From JAEHDI01 sp035455185 (GTDB lineage Bacteria; Acidobacteriota; Terriglobia; Bryobacterales; Bryobacteraceae), in assembly GCA_035455185.1 (NCBI GenBank), contig DATIFQ010000090.1:1-7175 (forward strand): 7,175 nucleotides of DNA, in the 5' to 3' direction. The position numbers and the translations under genes were made by a program. Positions 1-5,078 of this stretch are shown here, in pieces (the stretch's first letter is position 1; every line of letters starts with the position of its first letter). The notes beneath the pieces are model-generated. The model made no database searches and was not told the DNA's origin. It worked only from the letters and a program-made list of their open reading frames with translations.

Positions 1-325
1 AGAACTGCGGCCACCAACCTGGAACGCCCGGGTTGGATATTGCTTGGCCATGGACGAGATCGAAGATGCCATGTGCCGCAAGCGCGACCACGACCACCCA
101 TAGCGATGACCTGAAACCCGATACCGCAAGGGCCAGAAAGATTGCACCAACCAGCGACTCCAGTACGAGCACGTGGGTGGACGCCTCCATGACTGCGAAC
201 AAGACATAGTAGGACGCGATGACAATCATTACTGTTGGATAAAAGGCACGATCACGATCCAGGTCGCAACCTCTGGCCAACAGCCCCACCGCGAATGCCA
301 GAACTGCTCCGACGAGTAGGGCCAC
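1..325 (-). CDS. small integral membrane protein, 3' end beyond window (cassette I)
   Basis: An open frame of 108 codons runs off the left edge without a stop. I start it at a GTG (325-323) preceded by AAAGG at a spacing of about six bases. This start lies 26 bp after the core of the upstream attC, as expected for a cassette gene. The product is strongly hydrophobic, with helices near residues 1-17, 31-46, 55-68 and 72-85. Between them are a charged turn (CDLDRDRAFYP) and the end motif HGIFDLVHG followed by NPGVPGWWP. The tryptophan/proline-rich stretch and conserved-looking HG..D..HG motif resemble small uncharacterised membrane proteins found in bacterial genomes. I recall the type but cannot name a function. 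There is no signal peptide cleavage site and no known catalytic motif. Expression would depend on read-through from cassettes to the right. Confidence 0.72.
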   Translation of the reverse strand, partial: MALLVGAVLAFAVGLLARGCDLDRDRAFYPTVMIVIASYYVLFAVMEASTHVLVLESLVGAIFLALAVSGFRSSLWVVVVALAAHGIFDLVHGQAISNPGVPGWWPQF

Positions 326-350
326 GATGCGCCTTTTGACCTGATCTGCA

Positions 351-447
351 ACCTAACCTGATGGCGTTCACCCGCGGGCGGCAAGCGCAGCGAGCCACGC
401 TCGATTGGCATCCTGCCGCCCCCCCCGGGTGCAACGCCAGGTTATCC
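351..447 (-). other. attC site of the DUF5063 cassette
   Basis: On the minus strand the site opens with GGATAAC (447-441) and closes with a perfect core GTTAGGT (357-351). The inner arms TGGCGTTGCACCCG and CGGGTGAACGCCA pair fully except for one extra G, the kind of extrahelical base that sets attC strand choice. The long central part contains a run of eight C on the plus strand (419-426). The stop codon TAA of the preceding gene sits inside the first box. Length is 97 bp, within the normal attC range. Confidence 0.85.
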
Positions 448-936
448 GGCTGTATCGCTGCCGGCGACGTATTCCGGCGGCATGTGATCGTTCACGGCTC
501 GATGGATCGCGCGCATGGCGTCGACCACGTGATCGCCGCAGTGCCCGCGGAGGTTGAAGCTCCACTCCCAAACGGCGTCGGCGGTACGGCCAGCATCAAA
601 AGCTGCGAGTGGCGTCGCAAGGTCCAGGTATATGCCCGCCAGGTCGTCGGCCAGCGACCCGACAACAGGTGCTTCATCGACATATGGATCGAAAACCTCC
701 CAGTAGCTGTCGTACCGTCCGAGAAAACTCCGGAGCCGCGCCAGCGGCGAGACGACGACCGGTGCTGCGTCGTCGTTTCCCGGTTCGACGTTCGGCAGGG
801 CAAGCCCCGTCGCGTAGATGCGTGGAAGTACCCGCGCGCAGGCTTGGAGAAGAGCATGGGCTTGGGTACCACCTGCCCGTTCAACGAGGTGAAGGTACTC
901 CCTGACCAACGCGATGAAGTCGTCGACGTCCGTCAT
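442..936 (-). CDS. DUF5063 family protein (cassette H)
   Basis: 164 residues with an ATG start at 936 and a TAA stop that overlaps the attC. The sequence matches what I know of DUF5063. It has an N-terminal helix DDFIALVREYLHLVE (residues 5-19), then a helix ending in the hallmark LPRIYATGLALP (37-48), an acidic linker, and a second helical block with YDSYWEVFDPY (75-85) and LADDLAGIYLDL (95-106). It ends with a helix around WEWSFNLRGHCGDHV (123-137) and DAMRAIHRAV. Soluble and all-helical, with no membrane segment or signal peptide. The family has no established biochemical role and often appears as a full-length stand-alone protein of this size. The ribosome binding site is weak (AGGCGA). 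The upstream attC (1005-1082) and the downstream one delimit the cassette. I am fairly sure of the family and know nothing certain of the function. Confidence 0.85.
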   Translation of the reverse strand: MTDVDDFIALVREYLHLVERAGGTQAHALLQACARVLPRIYATGLALPNVEPGNDDAAPVVVSPLARLRSFLGRYDSYWEVFDPYVDEAPVVGSLADDLAGIYLDLATPLAAFDAGRTADAVWEWSFNLRGHCGDHVVDAMRAIHRAVNDHMPPEYVAGSDTAG

Positions 937-1004
937 CTTGTCGCCTGGTCGGACGGTTCGACGCTCAGCTGCGAGCCACTGCGCCTCTGCAGCTCGCTCG
1001 AAGC

Positions 1005-1082
1005 GCCTGACTCAGACGCCAGACGGTATCACGGGCCGATCGGAGCGCGCTGTGCCTCGGCAGATGGAGCGTCTTGTTAGGC
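1005..1082 (-). other. attC site of the lipoprotein cassette, degenerate core
   Basis: Minus-strand boxes are GCCTAAC (1082-1076, perfect) and GTCAGGC (1011-1005). The second should read GTTAGGC; the T-to-C change falls in the nearly invariant GTT triplet where IntI cuts. Next to the boxes AGACGC pairs with GCGTCT. Pairing further in is patchy. The site begins 4 bp after the lipoprotein gene's stop codon. Its 78 bp length is normal. Confidence 0.7.
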
Positions 1083-1086
1083 CGCG

Positions 1087-1830
1087 TCATTTCCTTCCGC
1101 CTGGGTAGGTCTGCTCGAAGTGCCAGACGATCAAGGCGCCTCTGTCGTCGAAGGAGACGACTAGATAGCGCGGCGGAACAAACAGGGGGCTGGGCCGATC
1201 GGCGTACCAATCCCAAACCGAGCCAGAGTCGGTCGTGCCCTTCCTGACCACCGGCACGGGACCTCCGTATCCGCAATGGAGGTCTGGTCGCCACTGGCCG
1301 AGTATCCGCTCGACCTCGAGCTGCGTGGTTCTCCCTCGGATCAGCACCTCGTCGAACTCGACACGCGGTGGGATCGGTGGCGGTGCGTGTGAGAGTGACT
1401 GGAACCAGTGGGACGCCTCATCTGAGTTTTCCAGGACCGGCAAGGAATGCCCGGTTCGAGGATCGATAAATTCCCAATCTGTCAGCGTATCCGACCCGTC
1501 AAAGCTGATGCGGAGAAGGACTGCCGGAACGATTTCTCGGCGGCTGGCCATGTCGTTCCAAGCCCGAATGGGATATCGCCATATGACTTCACCGGGCAAG
1601 CAACTTGGCTGTCGATCCGCAGGTTCACCGAGAACGAGTCCTACGGATTCCGCTCGATCGCCGCGCCTGAGCTTCTGGACACGGTCAAGGCTGATACCGT
1701 GCGCATCGACTTCGTCGATCGGCACGGGCTTGACGTTCGACCACAGGAGAACGCCACAGCCCTGAATGCCGAAGCAGACCAGCGATGCGACGATGACGGA
1801 CTTCCAGATCGGCGGGTGAGCTGACGACAT
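1087..1830 (-). CDS. putative lipoprotein with two BamE/SmpA-like modules (cassette G)
   Basis: 247 residues from the ATG at 1830. I prefer this start to the ATG at 1836 or the upstream one at 1890, because AAGGG lies eight bases before it and the 1890 start lies inside the preceding attC. The N-terminus has a lysine, a hydrophobic stretch (residues 11-23) and a possible lipobox GIQGC with Cys25. Glutamine at position -2 is not ideal, so export as a lipoprotein is likely rather than certain. Two related segments follow, each with a basic residue-glycine turn and a helix ending in LG: LRRGDRAESVGLVLGEP (54-70) and LIRGRTTQLEVERILGQW (163-180). This pattern is that of BamE/SmpA-type small envelope modules. 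A proline linker PPPIPP (150-155) separates the halves. Each half ends in tryptophan- and tyrosine-containing strands (EVIWRYPI; SVWDWYAD). A role in the cell envelope is inferred. The TGA stop lies 4 bp before the attC. Confidence 0.72.
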   Translation of the reverse strand: MSSAHPPIWKSVIVASLVCFGIQGCGVLLWSNVKPVPIDEVDAHGISLDRVQKLRRGDRAESVGLVLGEPADRQPSCLPGEVIWRYPIRAWNDMASRREIVPAVLLRISFDGSDTLTDWEFIDPRTGHSLPVLENSDEASHWFQSLSHAPPPIPPRVEFDEVLIRGRTTQLEVERILGQWRPDLHCGYGGPVPVVRKGTTDSGSVWDWYADRPSPLFVPPRYLVVSFDDRGALIVWHFEQTYPGGRK

Positions 1831-1878
1831 TGTCATCACCCTTCGGGGTGGAGGGGTGACTTGGGCTCCCATGACGCG

Positions 1879-1936
1879 GCCCGACGACAAGCATCAGCCG
1901 GGCGCGAAGCGCAGCGGCTGGATGCATTGGCTAGGC
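1879..1936 (-). other. attC site of cassette F, both core boxes degenerate
   Basis: Read on the minus strand, the boxes are GCCTAGC (1936-1930; expected GCCTAAC) and GTCGGGC (1885-1879; expected GTTGGGC). The inner arms are strong: GCATCCAGCCG pairs with CGGCTGATGC with one extra C, around a central CGCTTCGCG segment. It begins 16 bp past the stop of the preceding frame. Geometry and arms make it a genuine attC by descent. The altered AAC/GTT triplets suggest it is poorly recombined or dead. Confidence 0.75.
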
Positions 1937-1951
1937 CCACACCTCGAAGAG

Positions 1952-2521
1952 TCACGCGTTCTTCTCTCGGTGAGGTGGAAAGCCCCGTTCCACCATCGAG
2001 GACACGAACTCTTCGAGTCTCCCGGGATTCGAGCAGCAGACGATCGCTTCTCCATGATGGGATGTCTGCATGATGACGTCTCGCTGCTCAGGTACGACCT
2101 GCAGATCATCGGCGACACACCATGCATAGACCAGAAAGGTCACCATCAGCAAGACCACGTCGTCACTCTCACTGAAACCCATCTTCAAGGCGCCACGGAA
2201 GTCTCTCAGGATGGGCAACGTGCCGACAATTCAATCGCGCAGGTGTTCCCACTCGGGCCCCGTGGCGGGATCACAGCCCGTGAACCAAGGCGCTCCGCCC
2301 TTGATGAACAAGTGCACGGACGCCTGCTGCGCTGTGCAACCGAGCAGGCACGAGGCAAACCCCGGCAGATTGAATGGTGTCTCCGGGGCGATTCACCGAC
2401 GCACGGATGGTGAGGTACCACGAAACGTTAGCGGAGCTTGCCCGTCCCGCTCACGTGGGTCGGGCACGATGCCGCCTTTCGCGGCCCACCGCAAGAAGTC
2501 ATTCGCGGCGACAAGCTCCAT
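1952..2521 (-). pseudogene. hypothetical cassette protein interrupted by two in-frame TGA codons (cassette F)
   Basis: One reading frame runs from an ATG at 2521, 22 bp after the upstream attC core, to a TGA at 1952-1954, 16 bp before the next attC. It has 189 codons including two internal TGA codons at 2393-2395 and 2231-2233. The pieces are 42, 53 and 92 residues. All three look protein-like and lie in one frame: MELVAANDFLRWAAKGG..., then IAPETPFNLPGFASCLLG... ending GPEWEHLRD, then IVGTLPILRDFRGALK... with VYAWCVADDLQVVPE, TSHHGEAIV and LEEFVSSMVERGF. The end motif (W-C-DDL-VP followed by TSHH) resembles an uncharacterised family I recall only vaguely. Both stops could come from a tryptophan codon (TGG to TGA) or an arginine codon (CGA to TGA). 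The last piece could in principle start at a TTG (2218), but it lacks a good ribosome binding site. The most likely reading is a decayed gene; sequencing error or read-through is not excluded. Confidence 0.7.
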
Positions 2522-2542
2522 CAAACCCTGCCTGCGGGAAGG

Positions 2543-2613
2543 GTCTAACGCCCACGTTGCCGGCCGCGGCGAGCGAACCCGAGCCAGCGGTCCGGTCCAA
2601 CGTGCTGTTATGT
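2543..2613 (-). other. attC site of the HNH cassette
   Basis: Minus-strand boxes are ACATAAC (2613-2607) and a perfect GTTAGAC (2549-2543). Next to the boxes GCACGTTG pairs with CAACGTGGGC. Further in, CCGG and CGC segments pair across unpaired GA and AC dinucleotides, giving the asymmetric stem expected of attC. It lies 46 bp downstream of the HNH stop codon and is 71 bp long. Confidence 0.87.
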
Positions 2614-2659
2614 GGCATGTCCGGCACGGGGGTTTCGGAGCATTCCCTCCGCTCCAAGG

Positions 2660-2962
2660 CTATCCGCGAAAATACGGGTAATCAGTCTCACGCCCGGTGA
2701 CCGTGCCGAATCGATAGTTGCCGCCCTCGTGGGCGGAGTAGTGACAGGCCTGGCATAAGATGACGCAGTTATCCAGGGAGTCCCGGCCGCCAAGCTTAAC
2801 GTGGCGCACGTGATGGGCTTGCGCTCCTTCGCCGTACCGGTGGTCTGCCCGCCCAGCCTGGCCAAGACCCGAGATATGCGTTCCGCAGCTTGCGCAGCGA
2901 AACTTCTGCCGGGCAAGGGCTAGTTGCTGGGTGGCTAGAGAAAACTCATTCGGTCGCGCCAT
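2660..2962 (-). CDS. small stand-alone HNH endonuclease (cassette E)
   Basis: 100 residues from the ATG at 2962, which has a strong ribosome binding site (GGAGGG) about seven bases upstream. The frame is open further upstream to 3157, but that extension crosses the preceding attC and is not coding. The HNH fold is clear. There is a CxxC pair (Cys23, Cys26) in RCASCG, a double histidine (His50, His51) in AHHVRHV, and DNCVILC with Asn65. A second CxxC (Cys70, Cys73) follows, then CHYSAH with His74 and His78. The four cysteines should bind a structural zinc, and His51, Asn65 and His78 are the likely catalytic set. The C-terminus YPYFRG is short. The protein has no DNA-recognition domain and no export signal. 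Such minimal HNH proteins occur as integron cassettes and as toxin-like nucleases. No immunity gene is visible in its cassette. Target and role are unknown. Confidence 0.85.
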   Translation of the reverse strand: MARPNEFSLATQQLALARQKFRCASCGTHISGLGQAGRADHRYGEGAQAHHVRHVKLGGRDSLDNCVILCQACHYSAHEGGNYRFGTVTGRETDYPYFRG

Positions 2963-3043
2963 CGTCCTGCCCTCCTTCACCCAAGACCGCTGCCCGGGCA
3001 GGCTGTGTCTTGGCGCACTGACTTCTGCACTGTCCCGAAGGCC

Positions 3044-3109
3044 GCAGAACACGATGGTCACCGGCGTGGTGCGCCGTTCTGCCACGTCCGGTGCACCTAT
3101 TTGTTGGGC
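3044..3109 (-). other. probable attC site of the TIR-TIR cassette, atypical core
   Basis: On the minus strand the inverse core GCCCAAC (3109-3103) is perfect and the closing box reads GTTCTGC (3050-3044), which keeps GTT but not the RRRY tail. The arms CACCGGACGTGG and CCACGCCGGTG pair over eleven bases with one extra A. This is a convincing attC stem. It starts 113 bp after the TIR gene's stop and ends 81 bp before the HNH start, exactly where a cassette boundary is required. A second RYYYAAC box (GCTCAAC, near 3167-3173) lies in the same gap without a partner. Confidence 0.6.
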
Positions 3110-3222
3110 GGCGCGGCCATGGGTTGCACTTCGGATCTCGCAGCGCGCGGGCCACACTGTGGTTGAGCGGATTCAGCACCTCGTGATCGTACAGACCTTA
3201 ACCTCATCGTCACTTCAGCTCA

Positions 3223-4161
3223 CTAGGCGCCGGCTGGGCCCTGCGCAACCGAGGCGGCTTCCGTGAGGGCCGTGATTCTGTCGGAAACCGCCCCCTGTGT
3301 GTCCTTCCTTCGGGTCAAATGAAGCTCCGCCTCGAGATTGTCGAGGAGCTGATGACAATCGGACGCTCTCCAAAGGCGGGCCGGCGCGAGGTCGAAGATC
3401 GGACCCGGTATGTCGTTGTATTCAGCTCCTTTCGAAAGAAGCGGACACGTATAGATGCGTTGCGACCAGGCGGCACCGAGCTCGAACATGACGTAGGAGG
3501 ACTCGGTTGTGTCAGGCGTGAGGATTCCGAGAACCACCTGCGCCCTTGCAATCTCGTCGCGCAGGCGCTCACCCGTGTTCTTACCGAATGGAAGGCGATA
3601 CGGTTGCACAGAGGTGCAACGGATCTCGCTCTGCTGCACTTCAAATGCCGTGCGGATCGTCTCTGTTAGCGCAGCGGCTATCTTCTGATCCTTATGGCGG
3701 TGGCTAATGAAGATCTTCGGTGACGAGACTCGCGCTGCCTCGGCGTCGATGGCCGCCAAGTGCGCCTTAATAGCTGTATCGATTTCGGCGACGAGAGTGG
3801 GCTTGTCGTTTCCCTCTGAACTATTCGCCCAAAGCACCAGCGTATCCTTCGTATAGCTTGGCGCCTGGTCAAGTCCAATGATGACCGGCAGAAGGGCAGT
3901 CCGCTTCTCGCTGTTCGCAAGCGCACGAGCGGCGCCGATCTCGCACCACACGGACGGGGATCGCTCAGAGTTCGGTGTCAAAATCGCGACAACCGCATTG
4001 GCGCTCGCGAGCCGGCGGGGCATCAGCTCGCCCCAGCCCCTACCTGCAATTAGTTCGTCGACGCCCCACACGCTTTGATGGCCCTTCGCCTCAAGGCCTT
4101 TCTCTAGACCTCGCGCAAGGTCCCGGTCGCGTGCGTCGTACGCAAAGAAGATTCGCGCCAT
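3223..4161 (-). CDS. tandem TIR-TIR domain protein, candidate single-gene anti-phage effector (cassette D)
   Basis: 312 residues, ATG at 4161 with GAGGAG seven bases upstream and 55 bp after the preceding attC core; TAG stop. Two complete TIR domains lie in a row. The first covers residues 3 to about 125: strand RIFFAYD (3-9), ANAVVAILTPNS (54-65), then VWCEIGAARAL with Glu74. The second covers about 148 to 265: KIFISHRHKD (149-158), AQVVLGILTPDT (207-218), then YVMFELGAAW with Glu227. In each, the glutamate of E-I/L-G-A-A is at the position of the catalytic glutamate of NAD-cleaving TIR enzymes, so both halves may be active. A short helical linker (125-145) joins them, and a 45-residue charged tail follows. 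There is no sensor domain, membrane segment or partner gene. Bacterial TIR proteins usually deplete NAD or make cyclic-ADP-ribose signals during phage infection; that role is inferred here. Confidence 0.88.
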   Translation of the reverse strand: MARIFFAYDARDRDLARGLEKGLEAKGHQSVWGVDELIAGRGWGELMPRRLASANAVVAILTPNSERSPSVWCEIGAARALANSEKRTALLPVIIGLDQAPSYTKDTLVLWANSSEGNDKPTLVAEIDTAIKAHLAAIDAEAARVSSPKIFISHRHKDQKIAAALTETIRTAFEVQQSEIRCTSVQPYRLPFGKNTGERLRDEIARAQVVLGILTPDTTESSYVMFELGAAWSQRIYTCPLLSKGAEYNDIPGPIFDLAPARLWRASDCHQLLDNLEAELHLTRRKDTQGAVSDRITALTEAASVAQGPAGA

Positions 4162-4216
4162 TGATTCTCTCCTCTAATGCGGCGAGGTCCGCAAAATCCT
4201 GCGATGCGGCTTCGCC

Positions 4217-4274
4217 GCCCAACGGGAGCGTGAGCGCGTGGCTGAAAGCCATCCGTTCCACACTTTGGTTAGAC
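4217..4274 (-). other. attC site of cassette C
   Basis: Both minus-strand boxes are perfect: GTCTAAC (4274-4268) and GTTGGGC (4223-4217). Between them AGTGTGG faces AGCGTGA-complementary sequence, and the centre carries GGCTTTCAGCC. At 58 bp it is among the shortest attC sites in the window. It begins 11 bp after the gene's TGA stop. A small open frame across it (4091-4282) is a by-product of the site. Confidence 0.83.
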
Positions 4275-4285
4275 GGAGTCATGTC

Positions 4286-4951
4286 TCAAAATCTCGGCTC
4301 GGGACCTTCGTGCGGATAACGGGCCGAGACCAACTTTAGGGCGTTCTCGATCGACCTCTCAAGATCCTTGAGATTCGCCGGGTCGTAGGTAAGATATCTC
4401 GTGGTCTTTATATCAAACGGCAAATCCTGTGATCCTTGAGCCAGGAGGATTACTTCCTTACCCAGCGCGTGCGCCAACCCTAGCTCATAGAAGACATTCG
4501 GGTTGTTGCCCGTAATATCGACAATTACGGCGTCCGCCTTGCGAATCCCTTGCCAGATCTGGTCAACAATCTTACCTGGCGTAGGCAAATCTCCTGTCAC
4601 TTCACAATCAAAACCGCAATTAGCAGCTGCGGTGATTATCGCGGTCTTAACGGGCAGGGACCAAGGCATGCTGTACGGCATAACGGCGTAGCAGGGCCGA
4701 CGGTCGCCAAGTTTGCGTACGGGGACCTTGAGTGGATATCCGAATGCGAAGTCGGGTTTAGGTAGGGTGCTCATTTGCTCTTCAACTGCCTTCAGAAACG
4801 CGATGAGCTGATTCGGGAGTGTACCAGGACTGGTTGGGTCGAAAAATTTCTCGATATCCGGCTTTGTGTCAGGGCTACACCAAATATAATTCCAATCGAG
4901 TGGGCCATGGCGGTACATAAAATGAATGGCATTGACGAGGTCACGATCCAT
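4286..4951 (-). CDS. nucleoside 2-deoxyribosyltransferase/TIR-like domain protein (cassette C)
   Basis: 221 residues. I start at the ATG at 4951 because GGAGGT lies eight bases before it; a TTG five codons upstream falls inside that ribosome binding site. Residues 1-80 form an unrecognised N-terminal region, aromatic and acidic (HGPLDWNYIWCSPDT, 15-29), possibly a sensor or adaptor. Residues 86-210 form a Rossmann-like domain of the NDT/TIR-like superfamily: CYAVMPYS (87-94), an acidic turn, then ADAVIVDITG (139-148) and NPNVFYELGLAHALGKE (150-166). PFDIKTTRYLTYD (178-190) follows. Asp145 and Glu156 are the likely active-site acids; the NPNVFYELG..HALGK block is this family's signature. In known relatives this fold cleaves N-glycosidic bonds of nucleosides, nucleotides or NAD, and it is common in prokaryotic immunity. 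Which substrate is used here cannot be read from sequence. The gene is AT-richer than its neighbours, as expected for a cassette of different origin. Confidence 0.8.
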   Translation of the reverse strand: MDRDLVNAIHFMYRHGPLDWNYIWCSPDTKPDIEKFFDPTSPGTLPNQLIAFLKAVEEQMSTLPKPDFAFGYPLKVPVRKLGDRRPCYAVMPYSMPWSLPVKTAIITAAANCGFDCEVTGDLPTPGKIVDQIWQGIRKADAVIVDITGNNPNVFYELGLAHALGKEVILLAQGSQDLPFDIKTTRYLTYDPANLKDLERSIENALKLVSARYPHEGPEPRF

Positions 4952-4977
4952 AGTGTTTACCTCCAACTTTTGCCCCT

Positions 4978-5006
4978 ATTGTAGTCTGCTTGTTCTTCAG
5001 TCACTG
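4978..5006 (-). promoter_or_regulatory. possible cassette-internal promoter for cassette C
   Basis: On the minus strand TACAAT (4983-4978) is one mismatch from the sigma-70 -10 consensus. Exactly 17 bases upstream lies CAGTGA (5006-5001), a poor -35. It lies in the short gap between the attC core and the ribosome binding site of cassette C, in locally AT-rich DNA. Most cassettes lack promoters; a toxin-like cassette may keep one. Visual call only. Confidence 0.3.
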
Positions 5007-5016
5007 GGGGAACTCC

Positions 5017-5078
5017 GTCTAACGCTCTCGCGATGAGCCGCGGCGCCGTTCAGCCGCCGGCTCCATCGCGTGTTAGCC
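5017..5078 (-). other. attC site of the nuclease cassette
   Basis: Minus-strand boxes are GGCTAAC (5078-5072) and GTTAGAC (5023-5017). ACGCGATGGAGCCGGCGG faces CCGCGGCTCATCGCGAG: CGCGATG pairs with CATCGCG and GAGCCG with CGGCTC, with single unpaired bases. The TAA stop of the nuclease gene is formed by the first box. This is one of the clearest attC stems here, at 62 bp. Confidence 0.9.

Noticed and set aside
361..1080. Long plus-strand open frame of 239 codons spanning exactly one cassette.
   Set aside because: It is antisense to the well-supported DUF5063 gene, begins and ends inside attC sites, is rich in Arg/Cys/Pro and has no ribosome binding site. It is a shadow of a GC-rich gene.
1235..1765. 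Plus-strand open frame of 176 codons.
   Set aside because: Antisense to the lipoprotein gene, with low-complexity Ser/Arg composition and no domain.
351..1936. The attC-like inverted repeats considered as CRISPR repeats or intrinsic terminators.
   Set aside because: They differ in sequence from site to site, are spaced by whole genes and lack T tracts, so neither a CRISPR array nor terminators fit.
1856..2413. Plus-strand open frame of 185 codons opposite the broken cassette F frame, considered as the real gene of that region.
   Set aside because: It crosses the attC at 1879-1936 and runs against every other gene, and its translation looks random (His/Arg-rich). The minus-strand pieces have coherent hydrophobic and charged patterns and fit the cassette boundaries.
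2963..3157. N-terminal extension of the HNH protein to 3157.
   Set aside because: The extension covers the attC stem and has no ribosome binding site, while the ATG at 2962 has a strong one.
4091..4282. Small minus-strand open frame starting MTPSNQSVERM.
   Set aside because: It is a translation of the attC at 4217-4274 running into the TIR gene in another frame; such frames arise from attC sequence itself.
3223..4951. TIR-TIR and NDT/TIR-like genes considered as one two-gene operon of a Thoeris-like system.
   Set aside because: A clear attC with two perfect boxes (4217-4274) separates them, so they arrived as independent cassettes.
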